From JBEVJK01 sp963791325 (GTDB lineage: Bacteria > Pseudomonadota > Alphaproteobacteria > Rhizobiales > Rhizobiaceae), in assembly GCA_963791325.1 (NCBI GenBank), contig CAWBRU010000018.1, forward strand, positions 310,001 to 374,000: a DNA stretch of 64,000 nucleotides. The letters are read 5' to 3'. A program made the translations under genes and the position numbers. Under the pieces are notes generated by a model, which saw only the letters and a program-made list of their open reading frames with translations, did not search any database and was not told where the DNA came from. This document shows, in pieces, positions 35,179 through 43,147 of this stretch (positions are counted from its first letter, which is position 1; each line of letters starts with the position of its first letter).

Positions 35179-36382
35179 CGTAAAAGCGGTCCCGAACGGC
35201 CTCTTCACGCCGCTCTGGTCGCGTGTCCTCGGCGGCTGGGCTGAGCGGATCGTCGCGGGGCAACTGACGGTGCAGTTCCCCGACGGCACCAGCCAGACCG
35301 TCCAAGGCGCCTCGCCCGGCCCGACAGCCAGCATGACTGTGCATAGCGGCAGGCTGCTTTGGCGGATCGCCACGGGCGGCGGTCTCGGCCTGGCGCGCGG
35401 CTATATCGAGCGCGACTGGGACACCGCCGATCTCGGCGCCCTTCTCGAACTCGGCGTTGTCAACGAGCAGGCGCTGCATTCGCTGCTCGACGCACCAGGC
35501 CTTGCCAGCATGCTGGCCTATCTCCGCCATTGTCGCCGCGCCAACACGCGCGCCGGCAGCAAGCGCAATATCGCGTTCCACTATGATCTCGGCAACGATT
35601 TCTACCGCCAGTGGCTCGACGAGACGATGACCTACTCGTCGGCGATCTTCACCCACCCCGAGCAGCAGCTCGCCGAGGCGCAGGGGGAGAAATATGCGCG
35701 CGTCGCGCGCGAACTCGGCCTCGGCGCGGACGACGATGTACTGGAGATTGGCTGCGGCTGGGGTGGATTCGCGGAATTCGCGGCGCGCGAAATCGGGTGC
35801 CGGATCACCTGCCTGACCCTCTCCCAACAGCAGGCGAAATTCGCCAGCGACCGGATCGCAGCGGCGGGGCTCGCCGACCAAGTCGAGATCCGGCTCCAGG
35901 ACTATCGCGATTGTACGGGCCAGTTTGACAAGATCGTCTCGATCGAGATGTTCGAGGCGGTCGGCGAGGAAAACTGGCCGACCTACTTCGATGCCGTACA
36001 CACGCTGCTGAAACCCGGCGGACAGGCCATGCTGCAGGTCATCACCATCGCGGAAGCCAGCTTCGATGACTACCGCCGCAACGCCGACTTCATCCAGACC
36101 TACATCTTCCCCGGGGGCATGCTGCCCTCGCAAGCCGCCTTCGCGGCGGCGGCATCGGCGTCAAAGCTCGACCTCGTCGGTTCGGAATTCTTTGGCCGTG
36201 ACTACGAGAAGACGCTGTTGATCTGGGACCGGGCCTTCCTGGCGGCATGGCATCAGATCGAGGTGCAGGGCTTCGACTCGCGGTTCAAGCGGATGTGGCA
36301 CTACTATCTGCAATATTGCGCTGTCGGTTTTCGCACCGGCAAGATCGACGTCGGACAGTTTCTTCTGCAGCGCGCGGAATAG
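35165..36382 (+). CDS. Cyclopropane-fatty-acyl-phospholipid-synthase-like methyltransferase
   Basis: This 405-residue SAM-dependent enzyme acts on unsaturated acyl chains of membrane lipids. An N-terminal lipid-binding part (~130 residues) precedes the catalytic domain beginning NIAFHYDLGNDFYRQWLDET. The SAM site is VLEIGCGWGGFAEFAA near residue 195. YIFPGGMLPSQ and the HYYLQYCAVGFRTG ending are family marks. The start at 35165 lies 14 bases inside DUF1365. In Rhodobacter, members of this set in the RpoE regulon make cyclopropane or methylated and furan fatty acids; which product applies here cannot be told. Confidence 0.88.
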   Translation: MSHVDVKAVPNGLFTPLWSRVLGGWAERIVAGQLTVQFPDGTSQTVQGASPGPTASMTVHSGRLLWRIATGGGLGLARGYIERDWDTADLGALLELGVVNEQALHSLLDAPGLASMLAYLRHCRRANTRAGSKRNIAFHYDLGNDFYRQWLDETMTYSSAIFTHPEQQLAEAQGEKYARVARELGLGADDDVLEIGCGWGGFAEFAAREIGCRITCLTLSQQQAKFASDRIAAAGLADQVEIRLQDYRDCTGQFDKIVSIEMFEAVGEENWPTYFDAVHTLLKPGGQAMLQVITIAEASFDDYRRNADFIQTYIFPGGMLPSQAAFAAAASASKLDLVGSEFFGRDYEKTLLIWDRAFLAAWHQIEVQGFDSRFKRMWHYYLQYCAVGFRTGKIDVGQFLLQRAE

Positions 36383-36398
36383 CCAAATGGAGGCTACG

Positions 36399-37190
36399 TC
36401 AGCGCAACATCCGTCGGGTTAGGGCGAAAAGCAGCGGTGCCGGCAAGAGGGCGAGCAGTTTCAGCGACAGCACCATCTTCCAGGGGAAGGCAATCTCGAA
36501 GCGCCTGGACTTCAATCCTGCGATGATGTGATCGACCGCTTCCTCGGTCGAAATCAGGAACGGCATCGGAAAGTCGTTCTTCTGCGTGAGTAGCGTATCG
36601 ACGAAGCCGGGATTGACGACACTCAGACGCACGTTGCGGACGGCGAGTTGGGGATAGAGTGCTTCGCACATGTTGATGAGGGCAGCCTTCGTCGCGCCGT
36701 AGGCAACCGCACCCGGCAGACCCACATACCCAACCACGGACGCAACGACGGCGACATGCCCCGCCCGGCGCTCCAGCATCCGCGGCAAGAGCGCGGCGAG
36801 GCAATGGACGCTCCCCATTAGATTGACATCGACGGTGGCGCGAAACGCGGCAACCTCGAACCGGTCGGCAGCGTCTCGGCGATAGGTCCCGGCATTGAGC
36901 ACCGCGAGATCGATCGGCCCCAGGCGATGCTCGATATGGGCGACCGCGCTCAGAACGGCGTCCGCATTCGTTACGTCCAGCCGAAATGGATGGATACGAT
37001 CCGGGAGTTCGGCAGCGAGCGTCTCCAGGTCCTGAAGAGTCCGCGCGCTCACCGCGACATTCCATCCATCACGGGCGAGGCGAAGCGCCAGAGCCCGACC
37101 GATACCGGAACCGGCACCTGTGACCCATGCAATACGGCCGGCTCTAGTCTCAACCTGAGTGGGTCGGTCGGACTTCGTCGGTGTCGGCAT
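36399..37190 (-). CDS. Short-chain dehydrogenase/reductase (SDR)
   Basis: This 263-residue classical SDR has the NAD(P) motif TGAGSGIG near residue 25, NAG near residue 98 and the catalytic YGATK near residue 158. A hydrophobic C-terminal stretch (LSLKLLALLPAPLLFALTRR) suggests membrane attachment. It is convergent with the cyclopropane-synthase-like gene and may act on the same lipid pathway. The substrate is unknown. Confidence 0.85.
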   Translation of the reverse strand: MPTPTKSDRPTQVETRAGRIAWVTGAGSGIGRALALRLARDGWNVAVSARTLQDLETLAAELPDRIHPFRLDVTNADAVLSAVAHIEHRLGPIDLAVLNAGTYRRDAADRFEVAAFRATVDVNLMGSVHCLAALLPRMLERRAGHVAVVASVVGYVGLPGAVAYGATKAALINMCEALYPQLAVRNVRLSVVNPGFVDTLLTQKNDFPMPFLISTEEAVDHIIAGLKSRRFEIAFPWKMVLSLKLLALLPAPLLFALTRRMLR

Positions 37191-37409
37191 GGTCGGCTCT
37201 CTAAAATATCGGAGTTCGCACCATCTTATTACGTGCCAAATCGCCGTTTGGATTTAGGGCCTTCGCGCCAGCGGCTAGAGCCAACGAAGAGGGGCGGTTC
37301 ATGCGGTCCAAAAATGAAGGCACTTGCATGATCCGACCTAGTGGTCGTCGGAGAGACATCTTGTAAGTGTCTTCCTCCCGGTTTCGGCACGACAAGACGT
37401 CAGATCTTC

Positions 37410-37840
37410 GCCTGATCACCGAAAGACTGGACTTTGCCGGCACGGTTGCTGCGGCCACATGGGCCCCAGACTTGAAGCGTCCGCTCGGCCTCGACTGGAC
37501 CAACACGGATACGCCGCACAGCCTGACGTGAGAGGCCGGTGACCTTGCGATAGCAGATGCCCCTGGCCCTTCGGAGAGCATCTTCGTTACCGGTTCTAGC
37601 TGCCTCCGATCGAAGCTAGGCTTCCGACCTCGATGAGTCCGGCCCTTGGCCTTTGCGGCGGCAATTCCGGCCTGCTGAGGTTCTTTGGAGCCAACCGCTC
37701 AAGCCTTCCGCTATCGCAGCCATGAATGCGACCAGCGCGTCTGGCACGGCTTGCTGGATAGGGTCCCTTGTCTGACCGTCGAAGATCATGAGGTTGATGA
37801 CGGTCTAGATGACCACGCCGTCACGCATGGCGCCCACAAT
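37410..37840 (-). pseudogene. Remnant of a serine recombinase (Pin/resolvase family)
   Basis: Minus-strand translation gives pieces of a resolvase C-terminal half in more than one frame: LMIFDGQTRDPIQQAV, GIAAAKAKGRTHRGRKPSFD followed by RRQLEPVTKMLSEG, and then, after a frame change near 37550, KVTGLSRQAVRRIR. There is no start codon, no catalytic-serine domain and an in-frame stop upstream. It is a decayed mobile-element gene in the spacer between the SDR and DUF1989 genes. The stretch 37191-37409 holds nothing recognisable. Confidence 0.7.
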
Positions 37841-37851
37841 CCCGGGCGATT

Positions 37852-38487
37852 TTAATCAGGAACGACATCGAAGACTTTTATTCCGAGAGGCTTGGTTGCG
37901 AAATTGTTCACCGGACCGGTACGATTGGGGCACGCAGACACCGCGGCGATGATGTTCATCTCGGCCCGCAAGTCCAAGTAATCGGAGGCCTTGTTGTTGG
38001 GAACCTTGATGGTGAAGCCGCCATCGTTATGGAAATCGACGTTCATGAACGCGTTGAACACATCGCCGATGTCGTCGCCGTCGATGCCGAATGGAGCAAG
38101 AGCCTCGGCCAAGTTCTCCTGGCAGCTTCTCACGCCTGTCCGTTTGTCGCGAGCGGCCAACAGTTTGGTGCTGCAGCGGCCAGCACAGTTGCCGAAGTGC
38201 TCCTTGGCCGTATCTTCGAGGATCGTCAGCATGAGGTTCTCTCGCGGCGGCTTCGAGAACAGCTGCGCCGGAGCTCGCGCCGTCCCTAGGCCCAGCATGA
38301 CGTTCAGCGCCCAGGACTGTCCGACGTGGAACTGCTCCTTGGCATCGTCTGCGTTGAAGAAGGCGCAATCTGCCGCCTGCTGTCCCCCGATCTGGTGGAT
38401 TCGCAGGATCTGCCCTTTGTTCACCCGGCATGCGCCGCCGTGCTCGGCGGGTATCACGAACTCCTGGACACAAACGTATCTCGGCAC
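37852..38487 (-). CDS. DUF1989 (urea-carboxylase-associated-like) protein
   Basis: This 211-residue protein is of the DUF1989 family, whose members lie next to urea carboxylase or transporter genes and probably handle urea- or amine-derived metabolites. Family features are RIHQIGGQQAADCAFFNADD near residue 29 and the cysteine-rich CAGRCSTKLLAARD near residue 100. DGDDIGDVFNAFMNVDF lies near residue 135. The GTG start at 38487 is supported by a strong GGGAGG site. It probably forms an operon with the ABC ATPase upstream (24-base gap). The substrate is unknown. Confidence 0.78.
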   Translation of the reverse strand: MPRYVCVQEFVIPAEHGGACRVNKGQILRIHQIGGQQAADCAFFNADDAKEQFHVGQSWALNVMLGLGTARAPAQLFSKPPRENLMLTILEDTAKEHFGNCAGRCSTKLLAARDKRTGVRSCQENLAEALAPFGIDGDDIGDVFNAFMNVDFHNDGGFTIKVPNNKASDYLDLRAEMNIIAAVSACPNRTGPVNNFATKPLGIKVFDVVPD

Positions 38488-38511
38488 GGCCGCCTCCCCT
38501 GAAAACTCATT

Positions 38512-39303
38512 TCAACCAAGCGCAAGATTGTCGATGATCGCTTGATCGCGGTGCTTGGAAAAATAAAGCAGCAGGTCTGCGACATCGAGCCTGCGACGAG
38601 CGTCGCCCGAGATGTCGGCCACCACCTTGCCTTCGTGCATCATCACGGTTCGGTCGCCAAGATCGAGCGCGTGGCGCATCGAGTGGGTGACCATGATCGT
38701 TGTTAGACGAAAATCCGTAACCACGCGGCTTGTCAGATCGAGGACGAACTCCGCGGTCTTGGGGTCGAGGGCTGCGGTGTGCTCGTCGAGCAGCAACACC
38801 TTCATGGGACTAAGCGTTGCCATCAGGAGGTTGACGGCCTGCCGTTGCCCTCCCGACAGCAGTCCGACCCGGTCCTGAAGTCGGTTCTCCAGCCCAAGTG
38901 CAAGCACCCGCAACTGGTCGCGGAAGCGTTCACGTCGGCGCCGATCGACCGCCAGAGCGAAGCCTCGTCGTTTGCCTCTGGTCGAGGCAAGTGAAAGATT
39001 TTCCTCAATTGTTAGATCCGCGCAACTGCCTACGACGGGATCCTGAAATACCCGCCCAATCAGAGCGGCACGCCGTTGTGGAGGCCAGCGAGTGACCTCC
39101 CTTTCGCCGACGAGGATCGCACCTTTGTCGGCTCTGACATCGCCTGCGATGACATTGAGGACCGTACTCTTTCCCGCGCCATTGGTGCCGATCACGGTCA
39201 GGAATTGAGCATCCGGCACCTGAAGCGTGCAGCCGCTCAGCGCCGTTGATTGGATCGGGGTGCCACGATTGAAGGTCACCCACACGTCACGCCGCTCAAT
39301 CAC
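38512..39303 (-). CDS. ABC transporter ATP-binding protein (COG1101-like)
   Basis: This 263-residue ATPase has Walker A GTNGAGKST near residue 37, signature LSGGQRQAVNLLM near residue 149, Walker B KVLLLDEHTA near residue 168 and H-loop VTHSMRHAL near residue 205. It resembles ATPases paired with COG4120 permeases and substrate-binding proteins. The GTG start at 39303 overlaps the stop of an upstream permease frame in a GTGA box, but that permease is cut short by the integrase region. The transporter is therefore unlikely to work from this locus alone. Confidence 0.85.
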   Translation of the reverse strand: MIERRDVWVTFNRGTPIQSTALSGCTLQVPDAQFLTVIGTNGAGKSTVLNVIAGDVRADKGAILVGEREVTRWPPQRRAALIGRVFQDPVVGSCADLTIEENLSLASTRGKRRGFALAVDRRRRERFRDQLRVLALGLENRLQDRVGLLSGGQRQAVNLLMATLSPMKVLLLDEHTAALDPKTAEFVLDLTSRVVTDFRLTTIMVTHSMRHALDLGDRTVMMHEGKVVADISGDARRRLDVADLLLYFSKHRDQAIIDNLALG

Positions 39304-39466
39304 GACTGCACCGGACCCATGTATTTCGATCTGAGGCTTCGCCGGAAGCGTGGCAGAACGAGGGCGGCCGCCACCGGCACCGCCGTGATCAAGTTAAGGT
39401 CGGACGCCTGTAAGCCAAGCCGGGACGCATTTAGAGCGAAGGCTACTATGATCCTATAGAGGATCG
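39300..39466 (-). pseudogene. 3' fragment of an ABC permease (COG4120-like)
   Basis: The last ~55 codons read RIIVAFALNASRLGLQASDL and continue LITAVPVAAALVLPRF, the usual C-terminal end of permeases paired with COG1101 ATPases, finishing in a stop that overlaps the ATPase start. Upstream of about 39466 the similarity ends abruptly and the opposite strand becomes an integrase. The 5' ~80% of the gene is missing, so a recombination breakpoint lies near 39450-39480. Confidence 0.65.
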
Positions 39467-40293
39467 AGCCAGAGATTTTCAGGATCTTGCGAAGTCGACG
39501 CGCCGCAATTGGTCGCCCTGGCTCGATCGCGTTTCGGACTACTTCGCCAAACTCGATATCGAGCACTTCAACAACCTCGAACGCATGCGGCCGGCTATCC
39601 GCAAGTGGCGCGGCCAGTGGGCCGACAAGCCGCGGACGGCCGACTATGGCATGCAGGTGCTTTCGCGAATCCTGGCCCATGGCGTCGATCCCATGGGCGT
39701 GCTCCACCACAACGCCTGCGAGGGCATCAAGCGGCTCTACTCCAGCGAGCGCTCGGAAATCATCTGGACGGACGCCGACATCGAGCAGCTGAAAAAGCAC
39801 TGCACCAAGGAGATCGGGCACGCCGTTGACCTGGCGGCCCACACAGGGCTGCGCGCGCGCGAACTGTTCCGGCTCTCGTGGTCGCATGTCGGCGATCACG
39901 CCATCGTGATCCCGACCGATAGGAGCGGCGGAAAGCGAGAGGCGATTGTGCCACTCTACGGTGCAATACGTGAAATCGTGGCGGCTCTACCGAAGCGCTC
40001 TACCTTGGTGATGACCAATAGCCGTCAAGCGCCCTTGCGGGGTGGCTGGGCCGCGATGTTCGAGAAGGCCAAGGCGAGAGCGTGGCCGGAGGGCGACAAC
40101 CTGCACTTCCACGATTTGCGCGGGACAGCCGCGACCAAGTTCTACGTGGCCGGGCTGACGGAGCGTGAGATTGCGGAGGTGATGGGCTGGGAAGAGGAAC
40201 TCGGTACGAAAGATCATCCGTCGGTACGTATCACGTGAAGCCGCCCTCAAAGACCGCATAAAGCGACTGAACGAGGCCGAAATGAGAACGTAG
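39459..40293 (+). pseudogene. Tyrosine recombinase (phage-type integrase), 5'-truncated and frameshifted
   Basis: The core-binding domain is visible from DRARDFQDLAKSTRRNWSPW. The catalytic domain contains HTGLRARELFRLSW (first Arg) and HFHDLRGTAATKFYVAGLTE (His-x-x-Arg). After GWEEE the frame runs to a stop at 40235-40238 without the catalytic Tyr. Removing one C at 40200 restores ESVRKIIRRYVSREAALKDR, including the Tyr, and ends at 40293. The N-terminal arm-binding part is also missing, with a stop at 39432 upstream. The gene lies 70 bases from the right tRNA-Gly fragment, the usual place for the integrase of a tRNA-targeting island. Confidence 0.85.
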
Positions 40294-40362
40294 TGGTGTA
40301 GAAAGCACTGTAGGAACAGTTTGCACACAAACAATTTTCTAGCGTTAAGTCATTGAAACAGC

Positions 40363-40410
40363 TTGGAGCGGGTAGCGGGAATCGAACCCGCATATTCAGC
40401 TTGGAAGGCA
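40363..40410 (-). repeat. Right attachment-site-like repeat: 3' fragment of tRNA-Gly(TCC)
   Basis: This is the same 48-base tRNA 3' half as at 30863-30910, in direct orientation. Here the anticodon loop is canonical (CTTCCAA, anticodon TCC), so this copy looks less diverged. The 5' half of the tRNA is again missing; the sequence beyond 40410 is unrelated. An intact tRNA-Gly should therefore lie further right, beyond another inserted segment. Confidence 0.8.
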
Positions 40411-40934
40411 CCTACTTCGCCAGTGATTTCAAAGACTTGGGTGTAAAACGTGTGCCTGGCGCACCGGATTTACTCAATAAAATCAGTGGGGTGTAAAACC
40501 CTGAGGGCATGTAGAAGGCCTGAGGGCATGTAGAAGGAAGGGCTGTGTAGGGACAAATCGAATAGAGAAGCGGACCTGGATGTCCGCATTGAACGCCGGC
40601 GAAGGATGTTCCTGACACGCATGCGGTTGTCCGCTGATCGGCCCGCTCGCTTGACCGGTAAGACCCGGCCGCTTCGTCAGTTAGCAGCTGAGGCGCACCC
40701 ACAAAGGGCGCCGATCTGGTTGCGGAACCCGACGAAGACCGCGTCGCGGAACACACGGCCGCTCGCCGCGAGGCTATGCGCAATCCCGAGAATGCCGGGC
40801 ATATGCTTCCCAACACGCGGGCCTTTGCTCAGGGCACAGAACTCAAATTCAAGACAACAGCTCGTTGGAAAACAGCTTGAAGGGACGCTCCACCGCCCAT
40901 ACCATCACGCCTAGTAAAGCAGGGAGGATTATTG
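40411..40934. other. Gene-poor spacer after the integrase att site, with a 2 x 19-bp tandem repeat
   Basis: No recognisable gene is seen. Two perfect head-to-tail copies of CCTGAGGGCATGTAGAAGG occupy 40500-40537, and the word GGTGTAAAAC occurs at 40440 and 40489. Such short repeats are common beside phage-type attachment sites, but no function is assigned. Frames in 40600-40900 give no family resemblance. Confidence 0.5.
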
Positions 40935-41492
40935 ATGGCTTCCGAAGTACCGGCCGACAACGGCGTCAACGTTGAAGCTCTGCTCGCCGCACGTGAAGCG
41001 CTCACTGCTGCGCCCGAGGCCGCGCAATTCAAGTGGCGTGCCGCTTGCGAATGGAAGGACGGCACCCATAGCCACTCGACCGTTGAAAGCTTCTACGGTC
41101 TGGGCCAGGACCAGCACCGCAAGACTACTTTCACGTTCGATGCCGATCATCCGGAGGTCTTCGCTTCTCTGGATCAGGGCGCGACGCCCGTTGAATACGT
41201 GCTGGTTGGGCTGGCGAGTTGCCTAACCGCCGGGATCGCCGCCGTGGCGCAGAACCGGAACATCCAGCTGAAATCGGTGAAGGCGACCGTTGAAGGCGAC
41301 ATGGACCTCTATGGGATTCTCGGCATCGACGGCGATGTCCGAAACGGCTTCAGTGGCATCAGGGTGAGCTATGACATCGATGCGGACGCCAAGCGTGAGG
41401 ACATCGAGGCCCTCGTGGCGCAGTCGCAGAAACGATCGGCGGTCTATGACATTGTCACCAATCCGACGAACGTCACAGTGGTCGTGAACTAA
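40935..41492 (+). CDS. OsmC family protein
   Basis: This 185-residue OsmC/Ohr-fold protein contains the family core GATPVEYVLVGLASCLTAGI with the first redox Cys near residue 97. The second Cys expected in OsmC peroxidases appears to be replaced (QKRSAVYDIVTNPTNV), so classical two-cysteine peroxidase activity is doubtful. The start at 40935 (MASEVPADNG) follows AGGGAGGA. It is 27 bases before a flavin monooxygenase, with which it probably forms an operon. Confidence 0.87.
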   Translation: MASEVPADNGVNVEALLAAREALTAAPEAAQFKWRAACEWKDGTHSHSTVESFYGLGQDQHRKTTFTFDADHPEVFASLDQGATPVEYVLVGLASCLTAGIAAVAQNRNIQLKSVKATVEGDMDLYGILGIDGDVRNGFSGIRVSYDIDADAKREDIEALVAQSQKRSAVYDIVTNPTNVTVVVN

Positions 41493-41519
41493 GAGCCCTA
41501 GGTTCTCCAGACTTCCTGC

Positions 41520-42785
41520 ATGAGGGCGCGCGGCAACGACATCACCACCGTGATAATCGGCGCGGGGCATGCAGGTCTCGCGATGAGCCGGTGCCTTGCC
41601 GATCTTTCGACCGACCATGTGATCCTAGAGCGCGGAGAGGTGGCCAACAGCTGGCGCACCGAACGATGGGATTCACTGCGGCTGCTCACGCCGAATTGGC
41701 AGAGCCGGTTGCCCGGCTTCAGTTATGATGGCGACAATCCCGATGGCTATCGGACGCTGCCGGAGGTGATCGGCCTCATCAGCAACTACGCCAGGAGGAT
41801 CTCCGCTCCGGTCAGGACCCACACAACGGTGACCTCTGTTCGTAGCGAGGGTGATGGGTATCGCGTTCGAACGGACAGCGGCGACTGGCGCTGCAGGACC
41901 GTTGTGCTGGCATCCGGCGCATGCAACGTCGCGCGCCTGCCAGCATTTGCGGACCGCGTGCCGCGATCCGTCGCGATGCTGACAGCGCAGTCCTATCGCA
42001 ACCCGGCTCAAGTTGCCGACGGCGGTGTATTGGTGGTGGGCGCCTCGTCGAGCGGCACGCAGATCGCGCAAGAGCTGCAGCGTTCAGGGCGCCAGGTGAT
42101 TCTTTCGGTCGGCGAACACATCCGTGCTCCTCGCGTCTATCGCGGCAAGGACCTGCACTGGTGGATGGACGTCACTGGCGTGCACGACGAGCGCTACGAC
42201 CAAGTGGAGGACATTACCCGGGCGCGACGGGTTCCTTCGCTCCAGCTTGCCGGCACGCCCAACCGGACCACCCTCGACCTCAACCTGCTTACCGACCTCG
42301 GTGTCCGGCTCGTCGGGCGCCTCGCCGGCATCACCGAAGATGGCAAGGCGCAGTTCGCCGGCTCATTGCGCAACATGTGCGCGCTTTCCGACCTCAAGAT
42401 GGGACGGCTGCTCGATCTTATAGACGACTGGGCACGTACAAACGGCTATGACGGTTTGGTCGACCCGCCTCATCGCCTTGCGCCGACCCGTGTCGAGCAC
42501 AGTCCCGCCCTCGGTCTGGACCTTGTCAGGGGTGCCATCAAAACCATAATTTGGGCGACCGGCTACCGGCCGGACTATTCCTGGCTGGAATTACCGATCT
42601 TCGATCGAAAAGCAATGGTCCGTCACGATGGCGGGGTGGTTGAACAGCCGGGCATGTACCTGATGGGGATGCCGTTTCTGCGGCGCCGCAAATCGGCACT
42701 CATCGACGGCGCGGGTGACGACGCACGCGATCTTACTAACCACCTGGCAGCATACTTGGCGATGACTTCACCGCCTGGAGTATGA
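41520..42785 (+). CDS. Flavin-containing monooxygenase-like NAD(P)/FAD oxidoreductase
   Basis: This 421-residue protein has an N-terminal FAD motif VIIGAGHAGLAMSRCL near residue 11, a second dinucleotide site VLVVGASSSGTQIAQEL near residue 170 and the late ATG motif TIIWATGYRPDYSWL near residue 340. This matches single-component flavin monooxygenases. The substrate is unknown. Cotranscription with the OsmC gene suggests an oxidative or electrophile-related role. Confidence 0.87.
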   Translation: MRARGNDITTVIIGAGHAGLAMSRCLADLSTDHVILERGEVANSWRTERWDSLRLLTPNWQSRLPGFSYDGDNPDGYRTLPEVIGLISNYARRISAPVRTHTTVTSVRSEGDGYRVRTDSGDWRCRTVVLASGACNVARLPAFADRVPRSVAMLTAQSYRNPAQVADGGVLVVGASSSGTQIAQELQRSGRQVILSVGEHIRAPRVYRGKDLHWWMDVTGVHDERYDQVEDITRARRVPSLQLAGTPNRTTLDLNLLTDLGVRLVGRLAGITEDGKAQFAGSLRNMCALSDLKMGRLLDLIDDWARTNGYDGLVDPPHRLAPTRVEHSPALGLDLVRGAIKTIIWATGYRPDYSWLELPIFDRKAMVRHDGGVVEQPGMYLMGMPFLRRRKSALIDGAGDDARDLTNHLAAYLAMTSPPGV

Positions 42786-42946
42786 TTAACGCCACCTAAC
42801 ACTTTGATGAGTTCGCTGAACGAAACGACGGGATTGTAGGCGGCAGATCCCGGACGGCAACCCTGCGCCTTTCTGGCAGCAGATGGGTCAGGCAGCAAGC
42901 CGGCGCTTATCCTCAGAGCGAGCTACAGGCGAGCTTTTTGAGAATG

Positions 42947-43135
42947 CTACAACATAGCCACGGGGCCGGGGCGACACCTATCTTTTGTCACAAACCTATC
43001 CGGAGGCCGCGCCCCCTCACTCGAGCTATCCCGGCGCTCTTCTCGATAGTCCAACCCCATGTGATCAAGCGCCCAGCGAGCCCTCTCACGATAGTGAGAC
43101 GGTGGCAGCATAAATAGGCGGAGGCTTTCAACCAC
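42947..43135 (-). pseudogene. N-terminal remnant of a glutathione S-transferase-like gene
   Basis: The ~62 codons read LRLFMLPPSHYRERARWALD followed by HMGLDYREERRD, resembling the thioredoxin-like start of GST proteins. The similarity stops after ~30 residues and the frame ends at 42947 with no C-terminal domain. It lies just downstream of the TetR gene on the same strand. The rest of 42786-42946 holds nothing recognisable. Confidence 0.45.
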
Positions 43136-43147
43136 TAGCGAAAATTA

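Noticed and set aside
40500..40537. CRISPR-like repeat
   Set aside because: Only two directly abutting 19-bp copies with no spacers; it is a simple tandem duplication.
40606..40914. Possible gene just before the OsmC gene
   Set aside because: Residue composition is Arg/Ala/Pro-rich, no family resemblance, and overlapping frames exist on the other strand.
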